A stretch of 14,635 nucleotides of DNA, taken from NCBI GenBank assembly GCA_041623895.1, contig JBFJVZ010000175.1, forward strand, positions 1-14,635, given 5' to 3'. The notes under the pieces are model-generated. The model saw only the letters and a program-made list of their open reading frames with translations. It was not told the origin of the DNA and made no database searches. This document shows positions 1 to 7,200 of this stretch, in pieces (positions within the stretch are counted from its first letter, which is position 1; each line of letters begins with the position of its first letter). Both the position numbers and the translations under genes were made by a program. Source of the DNA: JBFJVZ01 sp041623895. GTDB lineage: Bacteria > Planctomycetota > Planctomycetia > Pirellulales > Pirellulaceae.

Positions 1-44
1 GACATTCCCGCGCCGATGATGATCGTGTCGTACTCGGCAGACAT
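1..44 (-). CDS. FAD/NAD(P)-binding oxidoreductase, N-terminal fragment (runs off the left edge)
   Basis: Only the first 14 codons and part of the next lie in the window. They read MSAEYDTIIIGAGM, followed by a codon starting TC, which would be Ser. A short polar stretch, a hydrophobic beta strand (TIII) and then GAGMS is the start of a Rossmann dinucleotide-binding fold (GxGxxG), as found at the N-terminus of phytoene-desaturase-like and other FAD-dependent oxidoreductases. The ATG lies 5 bases after the stop of the acyl carrier protein gene, so the two are almost certainly co-transcribed and probably work together on acyl chains. The exact family cannot be decided from 14 residues: a desaturase or isomerase of the CrtI type fits best by context, but other flavoproteins are possible. 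Confidence 0.6.
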   Translation of the reverse strand, partial: MSAEYDTIIIGAGM

Positions 45-49
45 CTCGT

Positions 50-310
50 TTAAGACTTAACGATGTCCTTCATCTTTGGTTCTAGATAGCTGACGGTGGA
101 ATTCATGCTGGCCAAATGACCGTAGTCTTCCTCGGGGATCTGAACTCGGTGACGCTTGCGAAGCTCCATCACAATGTCCAAAAAATCCATGCTGTCCAGT
201 TCCAATTGCTCGCGGAACGGTTTTTCATCATCCAAGCCATCGAGATCCTCGTCTGGAGAAATGTCGTCCAGAATGTCCAAGATCTCATCGCGAATTTCAG
301 CTGGGCTCAT
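50..310 (-). CDS. Acyl carrier protein
   Basis: An 86-residue acidic protein with the carrier-protein signature LELDSMDFLDIV; Ser40 in the DSM motif is the expected 4'-phosphopantetheine attachment site. Its length and helical, acidic composition fit the ACP family (normally 75-90 residues). It would hold growing acyl chains as thioesters for the ketosynthase encoded just upstream (97-base gap) and for the oxidoreductase that begins 5 bases downstream. The motif is DSM-DF rather than the DSL-D of the usual fatty-acid AcpP, and the gene sits beside a single ketosynthase with no fabD, fabG or plsX nearby. I therefore infer a dedicated carrier for a side pathway rather than the housekeeping ACP. 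It starts at ATG with no clear Shine-Dalgarno sequence. Confidence 0.93.
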   Translation of the reverse strand: MSPAEIRDEILDILDDISPDEDLDGLDDEKPFREQLELDSMDFLDIVMELRKRHRVQIPEEDYGHLASMNSTVSYLEPKMKDIVKS

Positions 311-407
311 GTTTTTGATTATCTAATTCAGTTACGGATGCGTTTTTTGATTGAAAACAAAATGGCTGGCTAGGATGGATACGAACCACCCGGCTGTCGA
401 AGCCGCG

Positions 408-1667
408 TTACACACGGCCAATGATGACGACCGAGTTGATACCCAACATTCCAAAGGAATTGTTCAAAACGTAATCAACGCGTTTGGCTTCCTGCGGTTC
501 GTTCAACACCAGACCGGGCAGCTCACAATCGGGATCTAGTTCGTCCACGTTGATGGTCGGATGAACGACGCGGTCCTGAAAAGAGGCCAGATTGCCAGCA
601 AGTTCCAAAGCTCCGGCCGCACCCATCGCGTGTCCGATATAACTCTTGGTGTTATTGATCCTGGTGTCTTCGCAATGGCCAAAAACCTGTCGCAGTGCCG
701 AGCATTCTTGTGCATCACCGCTACTGGTTCCGGTCGCGTGTGTACTGACGATGTCGATTTGTTCGGCTTGCAGTCCGGCTCGCTTCAATGCCGCGTGAAC
801 ACATTCGGCTTGCCGTTCAGGGTTCGGCAAGACAAAATCCGTGGCGTCCGTATTCATCGCATAGCCAACCAGTTCACCATAGATTTCTGCGCCCCGAGCC
901 TTGGCGTCGCTGAGCCGTTCCAGCACGTACAAACAACCGCCTTCGGCGACGACGATTCCATTTCGGTCGACATCAAACGGGCGTGAAGCTTTCGTCGGGT
1001 CTTCGTGCCGGGCCAATGCGTTTTGGCTGTTAAAACTGGCGAAGATTCCAAAGGTGTGAATGCTTTCACTGGTTCCACCGGCAATCGCGACGTCACATTC
1101 GTCCAACCGCAACATCTGAGCGCCTTGAATGATCCCGGCGTTGCCCGCAGCACAAGCGGCCCCGATTGTGTAGTGCGGTCCGGTGATTCCCATGTTCAAG
1201 GCGATTTCGCCAGCCGGATTGTTGGCCACCGTTCGCGGATTGTGATGGTGCGACCAGCAACTCGTGTCGTAGTCGAAGCCTTTGATCACATAGATTTCAT
1301 TTTCGGTTTCAACGTTACCGTGTTCAGTCACGCCGATGTAAATGCCGACACGCGACTTGTCCGTGTTCTCCCAGTCGATCCCGGAATGATTGACCGCTTC
1401 GTTGGCTGCATAAACACCAACACTGCCGGCGCGGGTTCCCCGACGGAGATCCTTTTTCGATTGATAACGACGAACATCAAAGTCGCAAATACCAGCCAGC
1501 GTCGGACCGAAGTAGCGGATCTCGTACGGCTTCACACCGCTCTCTTTTTCCAGCAACGCTTGGCGATAAGATGACCAATCGTTGCCATTCGGAGCGGTCA
1601 AGCCGATTCCGGTGATGACGACTCGTTGATGATCCGGTAATTGGGAAGCGCGGTTAAGTGCAATCAC
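408..1667 (-). CDS. FabF-like beta-ketoacyl-ACP synthase (condensing enzyme)
   Basis: Catalyses decarboxylative Claisen condensation of malonyl-ACP with an acyl thioester. The complete Cys-His-His triad is visible: Cys172 in IGAACAAGNAG, His310 in STHATGTSSGD and His346 in NTKSYIGHAMGAAG, with the conserved Lys341. The C-terminus NNSFGMLGINSVVII is the usual end of the KAS II fold. I chose the GTG at 1667, giving 419 residues (FabF is about 412) with VVITGIGLTAPNG near the N-terminus. The reading frame stays open to a TTG at 1778, but the extra 37 residues do not look like KS sequence, and a possible promoter overlaps that TTG. The gene is followed by its own ACP and an oxidoreductase, so it probably makes a specialised acyl chain. 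The active-site context ACAAG differs from the TACAT of typical FabF, which fits a subfamily with a different substrate. Confidence 0.92.
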   Translation of the reverse strand: MIALNRASQLPDHQRVVITGIGLTAPNGNDWSSYRQALLEKESGVKPYEIRYFGPTLAGICDFDVRRYQSKKDLRRGTRAGSVGVYAANEAVNHSGIDWENTDKSRVGIYIGVTEHGNVETENEIYVIKGFDYDTSCWSHHHNPRTVANNPAGEIALNMGITGPHYTIGAACAAGNAGIIQGAQMLRLDECDVAIAGGTSESIHTFGIFASFNSQNALARHEDPTKASRPFDVDRNGIVVAEGGCLYVLERLSDAKARGAEIYGELVGYAMNTDATDFVLPNPERQAECVHAALKRAGLQAEQIDIVSTHATGTSSGDAQECSALRQVFGHCEDTRINNTKSYIGHAMGAAGALELAGNLASFQDRVVHPTINVDELDPDCELPGLVLNEPQEAKRVDYVLNNSFGMLGINSVVIIGRV

Positions 1668-1768
1668 CGTAACGATCCAGCACCAAGGGGTGAACGGAAA
1701 AGGGAAGCGTGTAAGGCCTTTCAGAGGCAGGGATTGCGCATCGTCAGACGACCTTGCAATCCACCCAG

Positions 1769-1797
1769 AAGCTAACAATTCGGATGAAAAATGACAA
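1769..1797 (-). promoter_or_regulatory. Possible sigma-70-like promoter of the ketosynthase-ACP operon
   Basis: On the minus strand TTGTCA (1797-1792) is followed by a 17-base spacer and TAGCTT (1774-1769). The -35 matches five of six consensus bases; the -10 keeps only the T, A and final T. If used, transcription would start near 1762, below the TTG codon at 1778 and about 95 bases before the GTG at 1667, which supports the shorter ketosynthase start. Found by eye; such matches also occur by chance. Confidence 0.3.
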
Positions 1798-1954
1798 CGC
1801 CCTGGGTATGTTTGCCCGTTTTTTCAGTGCTTCGCGTTTCCCCGCCAATTCCGGGCGGCCAACAATCGATGTGTCTGACTGCGTGCTCGCCCCGAATTCG
1901 TGGGCAAATGCTGACGGCAATCCGAACGTTTACGGAGGTTGATTTGCGGCTATT

Positions 1955-2953
1955 TCAGCCCGCCTCCTGCCACGCCAGTTCCAAGGCCCGAAAACCAGCA
2001 TCCATCGATACGCGAATCCGATACCCCAGCCGCTGCCTGGCTGCCGTAATGTCGAAATAGTGGTCGTGCGCGAGTTGGGCCGCAACGAACCGCGTCATCG
2101 GCGGTTCACTGCGTCGCCCGGTCACACGATAAAGCGACTCCAATACACCGCCGATCGCGTAGGCAGTGGCAAAGCTGATCCGCTTGCTTGGCGGGTCGAC
2201 ACCGGCGAGCCGGCAAATTCTCGCGATCCAATCCCAGCAATTGACCGGCTCGTCCTGAGCAATGAAATAAGCTCGCCCACCCGCTTCCTCGGGGCTGGTC
2301 TGCAATGCATCGATTGCGTCTAGGTGAGCTGCCGCAGCGTTGGTCACATGCACGGTGTCAACACGGTTGGTTCCGCTTCCCACGATACGCAGGCGGCCCG
2401 CTCTTGCGCGCGCGATCATCCGCGGCAAGATGTGTGGATCGTCTTGTCCCCAAATCAAATGCGGACGTAGCGCGCACGTGTGTAATGATCCGATTTCGTG
2501 TGCACGCAGTGTTGCTTGTTCGGCCAAGGCTTTGGTGTGCGGATAATGACACAGCCACCGGCTTGGGTACGGCTCCGACTCGTCAACGCCCCGTTGATCA
2601 CCGCCGCTAAATGTCACGCTGGGGCTGCTGGTAAAGACAAGCGTGCCGATCCCGGCCGACTGACAGGCAGCAATGACGTGGTCGGTTGCCAGTTTGTTGA
2701 TCGAATAAAAATGCTGCCACGGTCCCCACACGCCTGCCACGGCGGCCGTATGAACTACGGCATCCACGTCTCTGATCGCGGAACTCGCGAATGATTGGTC
2801 AGTCAAATCGCCTTGCCGCTGAGACATGCCCAGCGAGATCAACTCCGGATACTCGCTCCGCGAAACACCGACGACTTGATCACCGCGGGCGATCAATTGA
2901 CCAACAATCTCGCTTCCCAAGAATCCGCCGCAACCGGTCACCAAAACACGCAT
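1955..2953 (-). CDS. OleD-like NAD(P)-dependent reductase (extended SDR, 3-beta-HSD/epimerase family)
   Basis: A 332-residue extended short-chain dehydrogenase. The N-terminus has the nucleotide-binding TGCGGFLG (residues 6-13), then GDLTD, HTAAVAGVWGPW, and a catalytic Ser around 109-110 in FTSSPSV with Tyr137 and Lys141 in YPHTK. Segments such as VAGVWGP, TSSPSVTF, ALRPHLIWG and PPMTRFVAAQL resemble OleD, which reduces 2-alkyl-3-ketoacids to the 3-hydroxy acids from which OleC and OleB make long-chain olefins. That pathway has been reported for some planctomycetes. No oleA, oleB or oleC lies in the window, so the substrate is inferred; a general 3-beta-HSD-like or sugar-epimerase role is the alternative. 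It starts at an ATG without a strong Shine-Dalgarno sequence; an extended -10-like TGCTAACAT lies just upstream (about 2960-2968). It has the same orientation as the ketosynthase operon, 287 bases upstream of it. Confidence 0.85.
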   Translation of the reverse strand: MRVLVTGCGGFLGSEIVGQLIARGDQVVGVSRSEYPELISLGMSQRQGDLTDQSFASSAIRDVDAVVHTAAVAGVWGPWQHFYSINKLATDHVIAACQSAGIGTLVFTSSPSVTFSGGDQRGVDESEPYPSRWLCHYPHTKALAEQATLRAHEIGSLHTCALRPHLIWGQDDPHILPRMIARARAGRLRIVGSGTNRVDTVHVTNAAAAHLDAIDALQTSPEEAGGRAYFIAQDEPVNCWDWIARICRLAGVDPPSKRISFATAYAIGGVLESLYRVTGRRSEPPMTRFVAAQLAHDHYFDITAARQRLGYRIRVSMDAGFRALELAWQEAG

Positions 2954-3110
2954 GCGAAAATGTTAGCAGGCTCCACGCGCACGCGCGAGGTCGGCGGCGG
3001 GGAATTGGAAAAGAATTAACGGTTGTTGCGAACCCGATGTGTGGGACGCTAGGGCCCCAGCCCGGATTATTCATGACATCTGTAGGCCGAACCAGGTCAA
3101 TAATCGCGTT

Positions 3111-3980
3111 TTACAGCTGACTGGTTGGTCTCGGGATCTGGACGACGTGGATCAGCATCACAACTTGTTGCTGCATGCTGTCGGCGCGGCGGCCACGTAG
3201 CATTTGTTCTCCCAAGCCAAGTTGCGGTTGCGTTCCTGCGATCACGAACAGGTCGTCTTGACTGGCTTTGAGATTCAAGTCCAATTCGTCCAATGACCAC
3301 GAGTCTCGGCGACGATCGATGCGCAGCGCCGTATCGCTGCTGACCCACTGCTGCCGCATCACGCCATGTTGGATTTCCGGTCGCAGAGTCAATTCGATTT
3401 GCATCGGCGAGTCTCCCGGCCGCGGCGTGATCGCAAACATGAACTGTGGGTCTTGCAACGTTTGCCCGATGATTTTCCCAGCGACTTGCACAAGAATGGC
3501 ATGCGAGCCCGTCATCGGTTGTCGCAGCGGCAATTCGTAGCGTCGTCCCAGCCGCATGGGAATTCGACTGCCGCTATGCGAAACTTCGCTCGCCACCTCG
3601 GCCTCAGCCAGGAACTGGTCGACAGCATTTTGCGCCGTCGTCATCGTTTCCAGCCGCGAGCGAAATCGATCGTGCCGGATGACGCGGCCTGCACGGAGCC
3701 CGTTCGCAAACCACTGCTGGCGTGTCGCCGAATCGACAATTGTCTCGTCGACCCACTGCCACAGTGAATCCAGATCGTCCGCATCAACGGTATCGATGTC
3801 GATCGGAACAAAATCGACTTTCAGCACCAGCGACTTGGGATTCTGTTTTAGCTCCGGCAATTTTGTTTGGCGGTTTTCCTGACTGTCGCGATCGCTCCAG
3901 GATGCGCATCCAACAGCGAGGCTTGCTAGCAAGATGCCGGCAAATCGAAAGCAAATCGATGTCAGTGAAGAGCCGCGCAA
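3111..3980 (-). CDS. Putative lipoprotein of unknown function
   Basis: 289 residues. The N-terminus has basic residues (Arg2, Arg12), a hydrophobic stretch FAGILLASLAVG and then Cys25 followed by Ala-Ser, a lipobox-like site (AVGC), so the mature protein is probably lipid-anchored and faces outside the cytoplasm. I do not recognise the rest. It is mixed alpha/beta without tandem repeats or further membrane segments, and its C-terminal part (residues about 230-285, containing DLFVIAGTQPQLGLGEQMLRG and VVMLIHVVQI) is strand-rich. The start is TTG at 3980, the only start that leaves a charged N-region before the signal peptide; an in-frame stop lies 11 codons upstream. A purine-rich stretch (GGGGAAAGG) lies about 12 bases before it. 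It is divergent from the large ATPase gene, with 284 bases between them. Confidence 0.75.
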   Translation of the reverse strand: MRGSSLTSICFRFAGILLASLAVGCASWSDRDSQENRQTKLPELKQNPKSLVLKVDFVPIDIDTVDADDLDSLWQWVDETIVDSATRQQWFANGLRAGRVIRHDRFRSRLETMTTAQNAVDQFLAEAEVASEVSHSGSRIPMRLGRRYELPLRQPMTGSHAILVQVAGKIIGQTLQDPQFMFAITPRPGDSPMQIELTLRPEIQHGVMRQQWVSSDTALRIDRRRDSWSLDELDLNLKASQDDLFVIAGTQPQLGLGEQMLRGRRADSMQQQVVMLIHVVQIPRPTSQL

Positions 3981-4017
3981 GATTTCAGAGAACCTTTCCC
4001 CGTGTGATGATCAGGGG

Positions 4018-4047
4018 AGATTACGAATCGCGCGCTCAAAGAGTCAA
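4018..4047 (-). promoter_or_regulatory. Possible sigma-70-like promoter for the lipoprotein gene
   Basis: On the minus strand TTGACT (4047-4042) is followed by an 18-base spacer and TAATCT (4023-4018). The -35 has five of six consensus bases; the -10 keeps the T, A and final T. Transcription would begin around 4010, giving a leader of about 30 bases before the TTG start at 3980, a sensible geometry. By-eye match only. I see no equally good promoter for the divergent ATPase gene in 4048-4249. Confidence 0.35.
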
Positions 4048-4249
4048 CATGATCTGGCAATTCAGGAGCTCGGACGCCACCTGAAGAAAAGCCTGCCTCC
4101 GCTCACGCAAACTTTCTCTCTTTTCGTGAAACTGCTGGTCCACTACAGTCCTAAGCTCATCCCGCGTCACTGCTTGGATGCATGCCCCTCGGCTGTCATC
4201 ACGCCGACGCATTGATTGGGCTGAACGGAATACAGACCCACTTGGCCAT

Positions 4250-4256
4250 GGAGGAG
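4250..4256 (+). promoter_or_regulatory. Strong ribosome binding site deciding the ATPase start
   Basis: GGAGGAG, a near-perfect Shine-Dalgarno sequence, ends 8 bases before the ATG at 4265. It contrasts with the weak sites of most genes here. It argues for translation from 4265 rather than from the in-frame ATG at 4178, whose extra 29 residues are Arg-rich and precede the typical ATPase N-terminal strand. Confidence 0.75.
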
Positions 4257-4264
4257 CCAGACCC

Positions 4265-7200
4265 ATGTTTTTGGATCGCATTGATATCGACGCTCACGGA
4301 CCGCTCAATCGCGTCGAGCTGGGCCCTTTTTCAGAACAATTGAACGTCATCTGCGGCCCCGAAGGATCCGGGAAAACCGCGATTGCACGGTTCATCAGGG
4401 ATTCTTTGGTGGACCGCGAGTACCCTTTGGGGATGATGAGTTCGTCGACGGGGCGCGTGGTTTGGGCGGACGAACATGGCTTATTGCACTGCCGCCGCGA
4501 GCAAGATGGAACGCCAACGGGACGACGCAGCGTTCAGTTTGATCCACGTGGCGACTTTGTTGATCGCTACCACGCGCTGCACAAATCCTGGATTAGCGGT
4601 GCGGTTGATGTGGCGGCTGAGACTGGCACAGCAAGATCGATTCAGATTCCCGAATCAATCGTTGATGGGGTGATTACGGACACGGCGGTGACCAGTGTCG
4701 CGCGGGTCGTGTCGGCTTGCCTTCGTAGCGGTTTGGATCAACCTGACGCCATCGATTCGCCGACCGTCCACGATCGCACGGGCCCGAATGAAGACCAGCA
4801 TCGGCGTGCGCTGCGTGCGCAACTAGCCGACGTCGAAGCCGAATTGGCATCCTTGCGGGTTTCTGATTCCGAATACAGCACGCTGATTGACCGCCGCAAT
4901 GAACTGACATCCAGGCTGGCGGGAGGACTACCGAATCAGCACGCGTCGCTTCATCCGCATCCGGCAGATCTTCAGCGGCGGATCAATCGACTGCGATTAC
5001 GGCAAAAAGAGCTTCGTCAAGCCATTGCGGACTTGGAGCGACGAACCACGGCAACACCTTTCCAACGTAATGCGACCGCCGCCCGACATGCGGACGAGAC
5101 ACTCGGTCGCAAGCTAGACGACTTGGACGCTCAAATCATTCGATGGCGTCGCACTTTGACCGAAGTTCATGCACTTCGCGATGCTTTGTCCCGGTATGTC
5201 AGTCATGAATCCTACCGACATGGAACGGCTGCCGGTCCGTTGGAAGACGTCGTGACTCGCCGCCGTCGACTCAATGGTCTTCTGCATGCGGCCGGTCGAT
5301 ACGATGCGAACCTGCACTGGGACTCGTACCGTGATTCTTACGGCGACGAAGCCCGCCCCTTGTCGTCCGCGGACATAGACGTGCGGATTGACGCGGCGAC
5401 GCGGCAAATTGATTGGCTGTTGCAGCGGTACGTATCCGGCGATCATCGGCTGTACAACTGGCATCAGGGTATTGACTCGTTTTACGGTGGCCATGCAACG
5501 GTTGCCGAAACATTGCAAGCGATTCGACGTGACCTTGCAGAAGTTCGCCAACGAACACGTCGACCGATCACTCATCCCGGTTACGAGGATCATCACTCGT
5601 ACCCATGGCTTGTCAACTTTGACGAACTGCGTGAATGTGAACGCTGGCTGGCCGCTTCGATCGATCAGCTGATCGCGCGACGTGAGTCGCTGTTCAGCGC
5701 CTCCCATGCCCCGGCAGCCAAGAGCCGCGTTCCTGGCCGCGGCGATGCTGAGGATGTGCGGCGCGAGCGATTACGTCGCATCCATGAGCTTGATCGGGTC
5801 ACGTGGGAGCTGAATGAATTGAGCGCTCGCGCGGCTGAGTCTGGCAGCGAAGCTGCGCGGCACGCGAATCCCCCGCGGTGGTATGACGACATCGTCAGCG
5901 AAGCTTGGAGTGATCGCGAGGCGTTGGTTGAGGAAATTCGACAGATTGACGATCGTCTTGCTCGTCTCTCGCGGGCAAAATGGTTGCGAACTCGACGCAG
6001 CCAACTGCTGCGAGACTTGGGAACGCCGAGGCACCCCGCGGAAACCAGTTCGCCGCTTGCCGAACACGCGAGCCGATGGCTGATTCGACTATCGGCAGGT
6101 CGGCTGAGGCGAGTCGCGTGGCCTTACGCCGCGTTCAAGAGCGCCTCGTTGGCACACAGCATCCATCTGGATAGCCAAAGGACGGGCGTTTGCATCGATG
6201 GACGAGACGAGTCCGATTGCCCGGCGGCGGATCGCGCCTTGGCCGTCTTGGCCGTCCGAATGGCTGCGGGTGACGCACTGGCAAGAAGCGGACGCCCCGT
6301 TCCCCTGGTATTGGAAACGCATCGTGAGTTGTTGCAAGCGATTGATTTGCCGGGTCAGGCATCCGCTGCTGCTTACGATCACGGCTATAGCCCGGGATCC
6401 TACGGGTGGAGTACGGATGGACGAAGCAATCATCCCATCTGCACCGCGCTTCACGACTACACACGTGCCGGCCGGCAAGTGATTCTGATGACCAGCAATC
6501 AAGTGCTTGCCAATCAAATCACTCGGGATGGTGGACGATGCTTTCAGCTACTGGCCCAACGTACCGTGCATCCGCATCGCCCGATCTGGCGTGCGCAATA
6601 CGCCGCCGAGCGCTATGTCGGACCGCACCCGCACACTTATGGCGCGGAACTGGCTCCCGAAAGCCACGGCAACCAGTACGTTATGAATCATCAACAACCC
6701 CACGGATCGCGTCCGCGTCCAGTTCGCGGTATCGACGATGTCAATCGAAACTTTGATATGGCGTGGCGCGAAGCGTATGGGTTGGATGACCATCCTGACC
6801 GCCGACATCCGCTGCCGGCAACCGATTGGGCTCCAGATGGCATCGATTTTCGAGACGGCTACTACGTCACAGATGCATTCACGACCAATCGGCCCTCGGC
6901 AAAGCCTGCTGATGCCGGGCGCGACCATGTTGCCATCACAACACAGCGCGTATCGCAGCCCCACCAGCAACGACCGGCTTCACCCTTTTTTCTTTCTGTC
7001 GACAGTCCTATTGATCAAGCTCCATCGATCGATGCGGTTGCCGCTGCCAGACTACGCGGCCTGAAGATCACGCACGTCAACCATTTGATGCAGCAAGATT
7101 CCAACCGCCTGGCAGATGCGCTGGGATTGGCCGATGTCGATGCGTCAACGATCCGCAGGTGGCAAAGCGAATGCCGGCTTTGTTGTCGCGTGCCGAATTT

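Noticed and set aside
391..405. Small hairpin CGGCT-GTCGA-AGCCG between the ketosynthase and ACP genes
   Set aside because: Five base pairs only and no T-run on the transcribed strand; too weak to call a terminator or processing site.
854..1574. Overlapping open frames on both strands within the ketosynthase gene
   Set aside because: Shadows of a gene with a full catalytic triad; none has a recognisable motif.
1842..1858. CCGCC/GGCGG hairpin after the OleD-like gene
   Set aside because: Short stem and no T-run on the minus strand; expected by chance in GC-rich DNA.
4178..4264. Upstream in-frame ATG start for the large ATPase
   Set aside because: No ribosome binding site and an Arg-rich non-family extension, whereas GGAGGAG precedes the ATG at 4265.
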